Source: Arthrobacter sp. P2b (GTDB lineage: Bacteria > Actinomycetota > Actinomycetes > Actinomycetales > Micrococcaceae). Taken from it: 64,000 nt of DNA. The notes below the pieces were generated by a model. It did not search any database. It saw nothing but the letters and a program-made list of their open reading frames with translations, and was not told the DNA's origin. Below are positions 43,659 to 53,637 of this stretch, piece by piece (position 1 is the first letter of the stretch; each line of letters starts with the position of its first letter). The stretch covers positions 434,001-498,000 of the forward strand of contig NZ_FVZL01000002.1 in NCBI RefSeq assembly GCF_900168295.1, in the 5' to 3' direction. The position numbers and the translations under genes are program-made.

Positions 43659-43829
43659 TCAGCGGCTATTTCGATCCCAAGCGCCCGTTAAGACTCGGGG
43701 CACCCCCGGTAAGCAAATGAAGAAGTATGGTTGCTGGACGGGTGCGAATGGCACGATAAGCCATTGGCCGCTGTAGAACTCAACGTATGAGTCTGAGGAG
43801 CACCTTGCGTAAGCCTCTTCACGAGTCAT
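43659..43829 (-). CDS. Small protein (56 aa) downstream of promoter module C
   Basis: ATG at 43829 with GAGGTGA 6-7 nt upstream; stop at 43659. The product starts MTREEAYARCSSDSYVEFYS and continues GQWLIVPFAPVQQPYFFICL before a polar end NSR, with aromatic and Pro/Gly content and no clear signal peptide. No family recognised. Its position between the TCACCAC module (about 100 bp upstream) and the hydrolase gene makes it the first possible target of that promoter. Confidence 0.5.
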   Translation of the reverse strand: MTREEAYARCSSDSYVEFYSGQWLIVPFAPVQQPYFFICLPGVPRVLTGAWDRNSR

Positions 43830-43933
43830 GATCTTTCACCTCGGGATCGAATAATTGGAACCACTAAGTGTGATTCCAATCCCAAGCTTCCAGAGAAGCC
43901 AGCGAAGCTTTCTGGGTGCCGGGGACACTTCCC

Positions 43934-43990
43934 AAGCTACGGATGCGTGTGGTGACACGACATCACTACATGTAGTGAATGAGGTGGTGA
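43934..43990 (-). promoter_or_regulatory. TCACCAC promoter module, copy C
   Basis: On the minus strand: distal TCACCAC (43984-43990), a perfect palindrome TCACTACATGTAGTGA (43963-43978), 8 bp, proximal TCACCAC (43949-43955), 8 bp, GTAGCTT with TAGCTT at 43934-43939. The spacing is base-for-base the same as copies A and B although it is 13 kb from the regulator. Confidence 0.8.
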
Positions 43991-44589
43991 TTCGGATGGG
44001 ATTCGCATTTCCGGTGACGATTTCGCCTGAAAGTCGTGCACATCGGCTGGGTTGAACTACACCCCAACCTGGCGTCAATCAGCACTGGCGAGAGCGTCAG
44101 AATAAGGTATGGAAGGCAGTTTCAGTACATGCGGGTTGAGCAATCTTGAATGCCAATCTGACAGCTGACCCCGCCGCAGGAGCTTGCGCAGCACGTGCTC
44201 CGCGATTGTGCCACGAAGCCAATTGTCCAGAGCCCTCTGGGCAATTGGCTCCGCCCGCGGCTGTATTCTCTTCGTCCAGCAGCGACGCAGTCTTCCGGTG
44301 GACATCGCGGGCTTGCGCTCACCGCCTTCGCGCAGGAACACAGAGCCGCTGCGAGGATGAGGGCGGTCCCCCAGGTTTCCTGTCGCTTCACAGGCTGTTG
44401 GACGGCTCGGAACGCTGGTTCTCAGCCCCGGTCTAGTACCGGGAGTTCACCCGGAAGTCCTGAATGCGTCCAAGCGGCTCCGCCGCGTCCCCCAATGACA
44501 TGGTGTCTGCCTATCTCCGGCATCTGGCCCGGCGAGTATCCAAGGTGGTCAAAGAAGTGAGGGTTCCGGCCTTCAACGCTGAACCTAGC
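43991..44589. other. Gene-free stretch
   Basis: About 600 bp with several stop-limited frames on both strands, none with recognisable protein features or a good ribosome site. No repeat or RNA gene seen. Confidence 0.4.
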
Positions 44590-45050
44590 GGCTTTGTAGC
44601 AACGAGTTAGGCGTCGTCCTGCCCGCGGGTGAGGACCTCGCGGACGTCGCGAAAAGCTTCGAAACGACGATTGGCCCGAACTTCCCCGGACTGCCGGGCT
44701 GGGGGCCCTGAGGGCTGTCCTTCCCGGGTGGTGGATCAGAAGGCGTCAGTCCCACCGAGGCGAGCGGTTCGCACTGCAAAGCGGCCGAATCGTCGTCGTA
44801 TTCCACCCACAGCATCCCCGAGCCCTTGGTCTCGTGGGTTCATCAACCAGGGAGCAGGCAAAATGCTCAGGATCGGGGCCTCCGAGCCGCATGAAGAGGC
44901 GCGGCGTATGGCCCCCCGACGGGCTGGAGGCTGCGGCTCCCGGAGTGTCTCGACCAGCTGGTTCACGGCGGTGATGTGGGGGAAGATGCACCCCAGCGAA
45001 CTACCCGACACTAATTTAGAAAATGCCCAAACTCCGCGGTATCTCACGCC
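44590..45050 (-). pseudogene. Degenerate hypothetical gene
   Basis: Three minus-strand pieces in different frames read like successive parts of one protein: GCIFPHITAVNQLVETLREP, then RLFMRLGGPDPEHFACSLVD, then GMLWVEYDDDSAALQCEPLA. Two frameshifts would be needed to join them. The family is not recognised, so this is a coding-pattern call only. Confidence 0.4.
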
Positions 45051-45058
45051 AACCGGGG

Positions 45059-45289
45059 TCAGCCTTTGATATTTCGGGGATCTTTTCCGGGCTTCACAGT
45101 GTCCTTGGCTTGCATCTTTCCGTCGGTTCCACTGGTCCTTACCTCGCCACCCCCGCTGTTACCCGAGTAGCTCTCGGCCACCTGCGCGGCCCCAGCCTGT
45201 GTTGAGTGATCAGACGAGGCCCTTGAAGCCCCATCGCGCTTTGCCTGCCACTTTCCGCTATCACCCTTAGTCACGCTGTAGTCGGCCAT
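45059..45289 (-). CDS. DUF2188 domain protein
   Basis: 76 aa. YSVTKGDSGKWQAKRDGASR, then ASSDHSTQAGAAQVAESYSG and GGGEVRTSGTDGKMQAKDTV, match the DUF2188 consensus (a short beta-rich domain seen in actinobacteria and plasmids). AGGAG lies 10 nt before the ATG. It stands alone; function unknown. Confidence 0.85.
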   Translation of the reverse strand: MADYSVTKGDSGKWQAKRDGASRASSDHSTQAGAAQVAESYSGNSGGGEVRTSGTDGKMQAKDTVKPGKDPRNIKG

Positions 45290-45600
45290 GTCATTCAGCT
45301 CCTGGTTCTTGAGGTGGAACTAAGGGAGGAAAAAGTTCTCGCATCGAGCCTGACGGGATGGAACGGTGTCTGATTACCGGGTCATCCACCGTAAAGCGTG
45401 GTCAACGAAGTTTAAAAATGTATATCTGGGTTGGAATGGCGCTCCCGATCGCCAGCTAGGTCAGTCTTCGCCATCAATCAGCACGTAACCGCGAACTAGG
45501 TTGCGATCTCACAATCAAGCTGGCTCAACTAACTTGAACACTCGGTCAACTGAACGGGACCCGGCCCAAGCAGCGTGGAATCTCACACGGACGTTAAAAG
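45290..45600. other. Gene-free stretch before the nrd terminator
   Basis: About 310 bp, slightly lower in GC than the surroundings, with no open frame of note and no RNA gene that I can identify. Confidence 0.4.
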
Positions 45601-45634
45601 GAAGTGTCCCGACGAGACCCCGTCGGGACACTTC
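45601..45634 (-). terminator. Rho-independent terminator of the nrd operon
   Basis: A perfect 14-bp stem, GAAGTGTCCCGACG against CGTCGGGACACTTC, with a 6-nt loop. On the minus strand the stem is followed by CTTTTAACG. It lies 19 bp after the nrdF stop. Confidence 0.85.
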
Positions 45635-45652
45635 TTCTCGACGAGTAGTGAC

Positions 45653-46708
<1,056 letters not shown>

Positions 46709-46723
46709 TTATTGAAGGTGCAA

Positions 46724-48844
46724 CTAAAGCATGCAGCTGACGCAGCCCTCCACCTCAGTCCCTTCCAGCGCGAGCTGGCGGAGACGGATGTAGTAGATGG
46801 TCTTGATGCCCTTCTTCCAGGCGTAGATCTGGGCCTTGTTGATGTCGCGCGTGGTGGCGGTGTCCTTGAAGAACAGCGTCAGGGACAGGCCCTGGTCCAC
46901 GTGCTGGGTGGCAGCGGCGTAGGTGTCGATGACCTTCTCGTAGCCGATCTCGTACGCGTCCTGGTAGTACTCCAGGTTGTCGTTGGTGAGGTACGGCGCC
47001 GGGTAGTAGACGCGGCCGATCTTGCCTTCCTTGCGGATTTCAATCTTGGACGCCACCGGGTGGATCGAGGAGGTGGAGTTGTTGATGTAGGAGATCGAGC
47101 CCGTCGGCGGTACCGCCTGCAGGTTCTGGTTGTAGATGCCGTGCTCCATGACGGAAGCCTTCAGCGCGCGCCAGTCCTCCTGCGTGGGGATGTGCACGTT
47201 CTTGAACAGCTCGCGGACCTTCTCGGTCTGCGGCACCCACTCCTGCTCCGTGTACTTGTCGAAGAACTCACCCGAGGCGTACTTGGACTTCTCGAAGCCG
47301 CCGAAGGTCTGGCCCGTCTCGATGGACAGCAGGTTGGAGGCCCGGATGGCGTGGTACACCACCGAGTAGAAGTACATGTTGGTGAAGTCCAGGCCCTCTT
47401 CGGAGCCGTAGTGGACCCGCTCGCGGGCAAGGTAGCCGTGCAGGTTCATCTGACCCAGGCCGATGGCGTGGCTCTGGTCGTTGCCCTTGGCGATGGACGG
47501 CACCGAGGTGATGTTGGACATGTCGGACACTGCCGAGAGGGAACGGATAGCCGTCTCGATGGTCAGGCCGAAGTCCGGCGAATCCATGGTCTTCGCAATG
47601 TTCAGCGAGCCCAGGTTGCAGGAGATGTCCTTGCCGGTCTCGTCGTAGGACAGATCATCGTTGTACGTGGTGGGCTGGGAGACCTGGAGGATCTCGGAGC
47701 ACAGGTTGGACATGATGATCTTGCCGTCGATCGGGTTGGCCCGGTTCACCGTGTCCTCGAACATGATGTACGGGTAGCCGGATTCGAACTGGATCTCGGC
47801 GAGGGTCTGGAAGAACTCGCGCGCCTTGATCTTGGTCTTCTTGATCCGGGAATCGTCCACCATCTCGTAGTACTTCTCGGTGACCGAGACGTCCGAGAAG
47901 GGCATGCCGTAGACGCGTTCGACGTCGTACGGCGAGAACAGGTACATGTCCTCGTCCTTCTTGGCCAGCTCGAACGTGATGTCCGGGATGACAACACCCA
48001 GCGAGAGGGTCTTGATGCGGATCTTCTCGTCAGCGTTCTCGCGCTTGGTGTCCAGGAAGCGGTAGATGTCCGGGTGGTGCGCGTGCAGGTACACCGCGCC
48101 GGCACCCTGGCGGGCGCCGAGCTGGTTGGCGTAGGAGAAGCTGTCTTCGAGCAGCTTCATCACGGGGATGACGCCGGAGGACTGGTTCTCGATCTGCTTG
48201 ATGGGCGCGCCCACCTCACGGATGTTCGTCAGGGCGAAAGCCACGCCGCCGCCGCGCTTGGACAGCTGCAGCGCGGAGTTGATGGAACGGCCGATCGACT
48301 CCATGTTGTCTTCGATGCGCAGCAGGAAGCAGGAGACCAGCTCACCGCGCTGCTTCTTGCCCGCGTTGAGGAACGTGGGTGTGGCCGGCTGGAAACGGCC
48401 CTCGATGATCTCGTCCACCATCTGCAGGGCGAGCTGCTCGTTGCCGCGCGCCAGGTGCAGGGCAACCATGCAGACGCGGTCCTCGTAGCGCTCCAGGAAA
48501 CGCTTGCCGTCGAAGGTCTTCAGCGTGTAGGAGGTGTAGAACTTGAACGCGCCCAGGAAGGTCTCGAAGCGGAACTTCTTTTTGTACGCACGGTTGAACA
48601 GGTCACGGATGAAGTTCATCGTGTACTGGTCCAGCGTTTCGCGCTCGTAGTAGTCGTTCTTGACCAGGTACTCGAGCTTCTCTTCCAGGTCATGGAAGAA
48701 CACGGTGTTGTTGTTAACGTGCTGCAGGAAGTACTGGTGCGCAGCCTCGCGGTCAGCCTCAAACTGGATCTCGCCGTTGGGGCCGTACAGGTTCAGCATT
48801 GCGTTCAGCTCGTGATAGCCCAGGCCCTTGTAGGCGGCCGGCAT
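46724..48844 (-). CDS. nrdE: Ribonucleotide reductase class Ib, alpha subunit NrdE
   Basis: About 706 aa from the ATG at 48844, close to the family length; a TTG at 48895 would overlap nrdI and add 17 residues, so the exact start is uncertain. No N-terminal ATP cone is present, as expected for class Ib. Catalytic features: [20 protein letters not shown] (active-site Cys), SNLCSEILQ and NLGSLNIAK, the radical-relay region, and the C-terminal EGCVSCML redox cysteines that receive electrons from NrdH. It catalyses reduction of ribonucleoside diphosphates. Confidence 0.95.
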   Translation of the reverse strand: MPAAYKGLGYHELNAMLNLYGPNGEIQFEADREAAHQYFLQHVNNNTVFFHDLEEKLEYLVKNDYYERETLDQYTMNFIRDLFNRAYKKKFRFETFLGAFKFYTSYTLKTFDGKRFLERYEDRVCMVALHLARGNEQLALQMVDEIIEGRFQPATPTFLNAGKKQRGELVSCFLLRIEDNMESIGRSINSALQLSKRGGGVAFALTNIREVGAPIKQIENQSSGVIPVMKLLEDSFSYANQLGARQGAGAVYLHAHHPDIYRFLDTKRENADEKIRIKTLSLGVVIPDITFELAKKDEDMYLFSPYDVERVYGMPFSDVSVTEKYYEMVDDSRIKKTKIKAREFFQTLAEIQFESGYPYIMFEDTVNRANPIDGKIIMSNLCSEILQVSQPTTYNDDLSYDETGKDISCNLGSLNIAKTMDSPDFGLTIETAIRSLSAVSDMSNITSVPSIAKGNDQSHAIGLGQMNLHGYLARERVHYGSEEGLDFTNMYFYSVVYHAIRASNLLSIETGQTFGGFEKSKYASGEFFDKYTEQEWVPQTEKVRELFKNVHIPTQEDWRALKASVMEHGIYNQNLQAVPPTGSISYINNSTSSIHPVASKIEIRKEGKIGRVYYPAPYLTNDNLEYYQDAYEIGYEKVIDTYAAATQHVDQGLSLTLFFKDTATTRDINKAQIYAWKKGIKTIYYIRLRQLALEGTEVEGCVSCML

Positions 48845-48864
48845 CTCAGGCTTTTGGGCCCTGG

Positions 48865-49395
48865 TTACTTCCGTGTCTGCGACAGTCGTGTCCAAAACGT
48901 GTCCAATCCATTGTTTACACGGGACACGTCGTCTGGCGTGCCCATTAATTCGAAGCGGTAGAGGTGCGGCACTCCGCACTTGGCGGCGATGATGTCCCCC
49001 GCCAGGCAGTAGTTGTCCCCGAAGTTTGTGTTGCCGCCGCCGATGACCCCGCGGAGCAGCTGCCTGTTCTGCGGGTTGTTCAGGAACCGGATGACCTGCT
49101 TGGGAACGGAGCCCTCTCCCCCGGTGCCGCCGTAGGTGGGCAACACCAGCACAAAAGGCCGGGTGGCGAGGAGGGGTGCATCCCTGGAGTACAACGGAAT
49201 CCGGGCAGAATCGCGGCCAAGCTTCGACACGAAGCGGCTGGTATTCTCGGATGCCGAGGAAAAGTAGATGAGCTGGCTGCCGGTGGTGACTTGTCCTGCG
49301 GCATCTTGCTGCGGTGCCGGCGGGGACACCTCCACGCGCTGAGCCGCGTGAATTTGTCGAGCCGTGTGGTTCTGCTGTGCTGTTGGTGCTGCCAT
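48865..49395 (-). CDS. nrdI: NrdI flavodoxin-like protein
   Basis: 176 aa; ATG at 49395 with GAGGTGA 5 nt upstream. An unusual Ala/Gln/Thr-rich N-terminal extension of about 35 residues precedes the flavodoxin core ([60 protein letters not shown]). NrdI supplies the oxidant that assembles the Mn2 tyrosyl-radical cofactor of NrdF. Its stop lies 20 bp before the chosen nrdE ATG. Confidence 0.93.
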   Translation of the reverse strand: MAAPTAQQNHTARQIHAAQRVEVSPPAPQQDAAGQVTTGSQLIYFSSASENTSRFVSKLGRDSARIPLYSRDAPLLATRPFVLVLPTYGGTGGEGSVPKQVIRFLNNPQNRQLLRGVIGGGNTNFGDNYCLAGDIIAAKCGVPHLYRFELMGTPDDVSRVNNGLDTFWTRLSQTRK

Positions 49396-49451
49396 GGGAG
49401 TCACCTCAGCTGGTTGCTGGTTGCTGGTTGCCGGCAGGAAAAACGTGCCCC

Positions 49452-49697
49452 TTAGGCCACGGAGGAAACGGCGGAAAGCGCCAGTTCTTCGATCTTGTCC
49501 GGACGGAAACCTGACCAGTGGTCCTGGTCGGTGACCACAACGGGCGCCTGCATGTAGCCCAGCGACTTCAGGCGCTCGAGGGCCTCGGCGTCCTGGGAGA
49601 TGTCAACGCTCTGGTAGGTGATGCCCTTCTTGTCGAGCGCGCGGTAGGTGGCGTTGCACTGAACACAAGCAGGCTTCGTGTAAACCGTTACGGTCAT
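49452..49697 (-). CDS. nrdH: Glutaredoxin-like NrdH
   Basis: 81 aa; ATG at 49697 with AGGA upstream. A thioredoxin-fold electron donor of class Ib reductase: active site CVQC at about residues 11-14, cis-Pro in MQAPVVVT, and the NrdH-type end [11 protein letters not shown]. First gene of nrdHIEF. Confidence 0.95.
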   Translation of the reverse strand: MTVTVYTKPACVQCNATYRALDKKGITYQSVDISQDAEALERLKSLGYMQAPVVVTDQDHWSGFRPDKIEELALSAVSSVA

Positions 49698-49751
49698 GGT
49701 TCCTGTCCCCTTTTCTGGAAAACTTGCTCGTCCGGTGTTCCCGCCCAAGCT

Positions 49752-49773
49752 GTATCTAGATACTACATCTAGT
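49752..49773 (-). promoter_or_regulatory. NrdR-box-like palindromes upstream of nrdH
   Basis: GTATCTAGATAC (49752-49763) and ACTACATCTAGT (49762-49773) overlap by two bases, 55-76 bp before nrdH. The second is an ACTA-N4-TAGT palindrome like known NrdR boxes. On the minus strand TAGTAT in this block could be the -10, so repressor binding would cover it. Confidence 0.6.
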
Positions 49774-49990
49774 GCAGACGCCTCTTAGGAACCCCAAGAT
49801 GATGTATTACAAGTATGTCATTTAATGCACCTTTAATCCACAGGCAGGGGCCGTCAAAATGTCCGGAATCCCGGCGATTTCGCGGACGGAATCCACATGC
49901 TGTGGAGTACTTAGCCACATTTAACGCCCAGCGTGTCGTGGAAAAGACGGCGTGTCGGTCCTGGTGGTGACCTGCGTAAACACACCACAA

Positions 49991-50020
49991 AGGGGCCCCG
50001 AAGTAACCTTCGGAACCCCT
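49991..50020 (-). terminator. Hairpin terminator after the cyclopropane synthase gene
   Basis: CCGAAG-TAAC-CTTCGG with flanking GGGG/CCCC pairs beyond a 2x2 mismatch, 24 bp after the stop of the gene at 50044. Only a short T-run follows on the minus strand. Confidence 0.55.
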
Positions 50021-50043
50021 CCTGGTGACCAAACGCACGGAAG

Positions 50044-51405
50044 TTAGAGCTGCGCCTCCCGGCGGTCCAGCACGATCTGCTGCACGTCCAGGTAACCGGA
50101 CTGGAATCCTGCCCTGGAGTAGCAGAGATAGAACAGCCACATCCGCTGGAAGACGGCGTCGAAGCCCAGTTCGCCCACGTCGCGGGAAGCCTCCAGGAAC
50201 CGTTCCTCCCACAGCCGGAGGGTGGCGGCATAGTGGTCCCCCATGCCCATCCGCTCCCGCACCCTCAGCGTGGTGTGCTGCTGCGTCACGCCTTCGATGG
50301 CGCGGACGGACGGCAGGAATCCGCCCGGGAAGATGTATTTGTGCACCCAGGTGTAGGCGTTGCGCGTGGCGAGCATCCGGCCGTGCGGCATGGTGATCGC
50401 CTGGATGGCCACCCTGCCGCCCGGCGCGAGGACGCGGTCGATGGTCTGGAAGTAAATGGGCCAGTATTCGTAGCCCACCGCCTCAATCATTTCCACCGAG
50501 ACGACAGCGTCGAACTCCCCTTCCACAGCCCGGTAGTCCTGCAGGGCAACCGTGACCCGGTCCGAGTAACCGGCGGCCGCAATCCGGTCCTGGGCCAGCG
50601 CCTGTTGCTCGCTGGACAGGGTGACGCTGTAAACGGTGGCCCCGCGGGCCGCTGCCCGCAGGGCCAGCTCACCCCATCCGGTGCCGATTTCCAGCAGCCG
50701 CGTTCCGGCGCCCACCCCCGCTTTGTCCAGCAGCCTGTCAATCTTGGCCGCCTGTGCTCCCGCCAGCGCGTCCCATCCCACCGAGGACAGCGGACCCGCC
50801 TGGAGCGGGAACAGCGCTGATGAATAGCTCATGGTTTCATCCAGGAAGCTGGAGAACAGATCGTTGGAGAGGTCGTAGTGCCGCGAGATGTTGCTCCGGG
50901 TGTTCTGCTCCGCGTTGCGCTCCTGCCGGGGCGTGCGCGGCAGGTAGAGGGACCGCAGCGTCTGCAGCGGCGCCGGAATCAGGGTGCCAACGGAAGCGGC
51001 GAACACCTCCAGGACACCCGCCAGGTCATCGGCTTCCCAGTCCCCTGCCATAAAGGACTCACCCAGGCCGATCAGGCCGTAGGCGCCGATCCGGGCTTCG
51101 AACGCCTCCGGACGATGCATGGTCATCACCGGCGCGTCCTCCCCGCCGATGCCCAGGACGGATCCATCCGGATATGCGACGCGCAGGGGCAGGCGCTTAA
51201 CGGCGCCTTTGAAGAGGAGTCCGGCGGCCTTTCCGGCCACGGCCGCTTTGGCGCCCGACGGCGGCTGGGCCACACCGGGCCACACCTCGCCGTCGATGGT
51301 GGCGGGCGACGCCGGCACACCTGCAGCGGTCCACGCTGCGGGAGTGTGCCGCACGGGTTTGTCCCCGAGCGCAGCTGCAGCCCCGTTATCGTCTATCAGT
51401 GTCAT
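50044..51405 (-). CDS. Cyclopropane-fatty-acid synthase family SAM methyltransferase
   Basis: 453 aa. The N-terminal substrate/SCP-like region has GLIGLGESFMAGDWEADDLA, followed by ISRHYDLSNDLFSSFLDETM and YSSALF. The SAM site is LLEIGTGWGELALRAAARGA, with VVSVEMIEAVGYEYWPIYFQ and FPGGFLPSV. It adds a methylene or methyl to double bonds of phospholipid acyl chains; whether the product is cyclopropane or branched cannot be seen. Its start overlaps the DUF1365 stop by 4 bp. Last gene of a three-gene lipid operon. Confidence 0.93.
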   Translation of the reverse strand: MTLIDDNGAAAALGDKPVRHTPAAWTAAGVPASPATIDGEVWPGVAQPPSGAKAAVAGKAAGLLFKGAVKRLPLRVAYPDGSVLGIGGEDAPVMTMHRPEAFEARIGAYGLIGLGESFMAGDWEADDLAGVLEVFAASVGTLIPAPLQTLRSLYLPRTPRQERNAEQNTRSNISRHYDLSNDLFSSFLDETMSYSSALFPLQAGPLSSVGWDALAGAQAAKIDRLLDKAGVGAGTRLLEIGTGWGELALRAAARGATVYSVTLSSEQQALAQDRIAAAGYSDRVTVALQDYRAVEGEFDAVVSVEMIEAVGYEYWPIYFQTIDRVLAPGGRVAIQAITMPHGRMLATRNAYTWVHKYIFPGGFLPSVRAIEGVTQQHTTLRVRERMGMGDHYAATLRLWEERFLEASRDVGELGFDAVFQRMWLFYLCYSRAGFQSGYLDVQQIVLDRREAQL

Positions 51406-52133
51406 TGAACTGCCTCCTGTGAGGGGTGAAGTGGTCGGGCGACGACGGGCAGCCGGCGTGCCCAGAGTCTGATGCCTTGCACCCGGATGAGTGCGGATAC
51501 GAGAAGCGGCGCGGCCGGTACGGCGACCGCCGCGGCGAGAATGTTGCGAACGCTGGCCGGGTGCCGGCGGCCGTCCATGGTGGCGACGAATGGCCGGTGG
51601 CCTTCCCGCTCAAGCACAATCGACACAGCCAGGCGGTCATCCGGAGCGGGCAGCTTCATGCGGTACTGGCCGTCCACGTCATTGAAGGGTGAGACGTAGA
51701 AGGCCTTGGGGACGGAGGCCCGGCCCGCAGGATCAGTCCGCAGCAGGTAGCAGTGGCGTTCGCCGTAGGTGTTGTGGACTTCCGCCACCACGCATTCCAG
51801 CTCGCCGCTGGACCGGTAGCACCAGAACAGGGTCAGCGGGTTGAAGACGTGGCCGAACACCCTGGCGCTGGCCAGCATGTGGATGGCGCCGCCGTCGGGC
51901 TCTATCCCCTGCGTCCGCAGGTACCGCTCCACGTTCGAGCGGATGGTGGCGTCCGGATTCCCCAGGTGGTCTCCCGCGCGGAACACGGCCAGCGGCCGGA
52001 GCAGGAACGGCAACCGGGGAAGCCGGTCAACGTCAACCAGCCAACTGTAGCTGCGGTAGGTGAAAGCATTCTTCAGCGGGCTGTGCCGCACGTGGGAAAT
52101 GGAGGTGCGGTAGATGGCTGAGCCGGTGGTCAT
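51402..52133 (-). CDS. DUF1365 family protein
   Basis: 243 aa. IYRTSISHVRHSPLKNAFTY, HMLASARVFGHVFNPLTLFW, CVVAEVHNTYGERHCYLL and KAFYVSPFNDVDGQYRMKLP are the DUF1365 landmarks. The family regularly accompanies cyclopropane synthases and FAD oxidoreductases; its reaction is not established. It overlaps both neighbours by 4 bp, so the three proteins are probably made in a fixed ratio. Confidence 0.93.
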   Translation of the reverse strand: MTTGSAIYRTSISHVRHSPLKNAFTYRSYSWLVDVDRLPRLPFLLRPLAVFRAGDHLGNPDATIRSNVERYLRTQGIEPDGGAIHMLASARVFGHVFNPLTLFWCYRSSGELECVVAEVHNTYGERHCYLLRTDPAGRASVPKAFYVSPFNDVDGQYRMKLPAPDDRLAVSIVLEREGHRPFVATMDGRRHPASVRNILAAAVAVPAAPLLVSALIRVQGIRLWARRLPVVARPLHPSQEAVQ

Positions 52134-53542
52134 GCAGGTTCGCCCGCTGCAGCAAGTTTCCGGCCGCCGTCATCCGACGCTGCAGGCCCGGCGGCCGTAA
52201 CGGAAGCGGGCAGCACGGGAACCCAGTGCCGGCCCAGCTTTTCGGCGGCCCGGACGCCGGAGAGCGCACCGTCCTCGTGGAAGCCCCAGCCCAGGTATGC
52301 GCCGGCATAGGCAATGCGGCTGTCACTGAGCGCCGTAATTGCCTGCTGCGCCTGCAGTGATTCCGGGGTGTACTGCGGGTGCTCGTAGACCATGCGTTCC
52401 AGCACGGCGTCCCCGGCAATCAGTTCCGACTCCCCCAGGCTCACCAGGTAGGGGCGGCCGTCCCCGGGTTCAAGCCGCTGCAGGCGGGTGAGGTCGTAAG
52501 TGACCAGGACCTTGTCCGGCCTGGCCCCGCAGGACGGGAGCCGGTAGTTCCAGGACGCCCTCGCGTTGTCGGCGGAGGGCAACACAGCAGGATCCTGGTG
52601 GAACACGGTGTGGTTGACGGAGTAGGGCATCCCGCCCAATGCCACTTTTTCGCCAGGCGTGGCGTCGGCCAGGAAGCCGAGTGCCTGGGCCGGGTGCGTG
52701 GCAACCACGACGGCGTCGAAGTCTTCCAGCCCACGGTCCGTTGCGAGTTCCACGCCGTCGGGCAGGCGCCGGATGGCGGTGACAGGGGTGTTGAGCCGGA
52801 CGTCAGTCAGGGTGGCGGCCAGCTTTTCCACGTACCGGCCGGAACCGCCGGTGACGGTACGCCATTGCGGAGAGCCCTTGACGCCAAGCATTCCGTGGTG
52901 GCGGAGGAACGTGAAGAGATACCGTGCCGGGTAGGCCAGCGCCGTAGTGGGGTCGCAGGACCAGACGGCGCTGACCACCGGGGTCATGAAGTGGGAGACG
53001 AAGTACGGGCTGAAGTTTTCGCGGGCCAGGAACTCGCCGAGGGTCAGTTCCGGAATGTCGGCTTCGCCGCTGACGGCGGCGGCAGGAGCGGTGTTCAGCA
53101 GCATGCGTGCCTTGCGGTAAAAGCGCGTGATCTCCAGCAGCATCAGCAGGTACCGGCCCCGCAGCAGGCTGGACGGGCGGGCGAAGATTCCGCGGGCACC
53201 GTCACGCGCGCCGGCATACTCCAGCCCGCAGCCGTCGCAGCGGATGGACATGCTCATCTCCGAGTCCTGGGTTTCGACGCCGAGCTCGGCGAACAGCCGC
53301 AGCAGTGTGGGGTAGGTCCGCTCGTTGTGCACAATGAACCCGGTGTCCACGCCAAGGATCGTGCCGTCAGGTTGTGGCATGTCGTGGGTGTGGGCATGGC
53401 CGCCCAGCCGGGAATCCGCTTCGAAGAGCGTGACGTCGTCCTGCCTGTTAAGGACGTAGGCGGCGGTCAGTCCGGCCACGCCGCTGCCGATGACGGCCAC
53501 GCGCCGCCTTCCGCCTCCACCTGCTGCTGGGTCTGGTGACAA
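52130..53542 (-). CDS. NAD(P)/FAD-dependent oxidoreductase (amine-oxidase-like)
   Basis: 470 aa from a TTG at 53542 that has AGAGGAG 7 nt upstream. The FAD dinucleotide motif is VAVIGSGVAGLTAAYVLNRQ, followed by LGGHAHTHDM, GVDTGFIVHNERTYPTLLRL and a C-terminal IAYAGAYLGWGFHEDGALSG. It is the type paired with DUF1365 and cyclopropane synthase in lipid-modification operons, probably oxidising or desaturating an acyl intermediate (inference). First gene of the operon, divergent from a LysR gene. Confidence 0.9.
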   Translation of the reverse strand: MSPDPAAGGGGRRRVAVIGSGVAGLTAAYVLNRQDDVTLFEADSRLGGHAHTHDMPQPDGTILGVDTGFIVHNERTYPTLLRLFAELGVETQDSEMSMSIRCDGCGLEYAGARDGARGIFARPSSLLRGRYLLMLLEITRFYRKARMLLNTAPAAAVSGEADIPELTLGEFLARENFSPYFVSHFMTPVVSAVWSCDPTTALAYPARYLFTFLRHHGMLGVKGSPQWRTVTGGSGRYVEKLAATLTDVRLNTPVTAIRRLPDGVELATDRGLEDFDAVVVATHPAQALGFLADATPGEKVALGGMPYSVNHTVFHQDPAVLPSADNARASWNYRLPSCGARPDKVLVTYDLTRLQRLEPGDGRPYLVSLGESELIAGDAVLERMVYEHPQYTPESLQAQQAITALSDSRIAYAGAYLGWGFHEDGALSGVRAAEKLGRHWVPVLPASVTAAGPAASDDGGRKLAAAGEPA

Positions 53543-53625
53543 TTCATGCTCCTCTGCTGAACATTTGCCAATGGTTGGATATACAGAGGGCAATTCGAAG
53601 CCGGGGATGGCGCGGATGGGTGCAG

Positions 53626-53637
53626 TACTGTGGGCTG
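53626..53637 (+). promoter_or_regulatory. Leaderless-type -10 (TACTGT) before GTG 53638
   Basis: TACTGT at 53626-53631, then 6 nt, then the GTG of the LysR gene; no Shine-Dalgarno site. Confidence 0.45.

Noticed and set aside
46712..48961. A 749-codon plus-strand frame opposite nrdE
   Set aside because: It mirrors the high-GC third-position bias of nrdE on the other strand. The product is His/Val/Leu/Asp-rich without any domain, while nrdE is unmistakable.
52379..53539. Long plus-strand frame opposite the FAD oxidoreductase
   Set aside because: Antisense shadow of a clear FAD-dependent gene.
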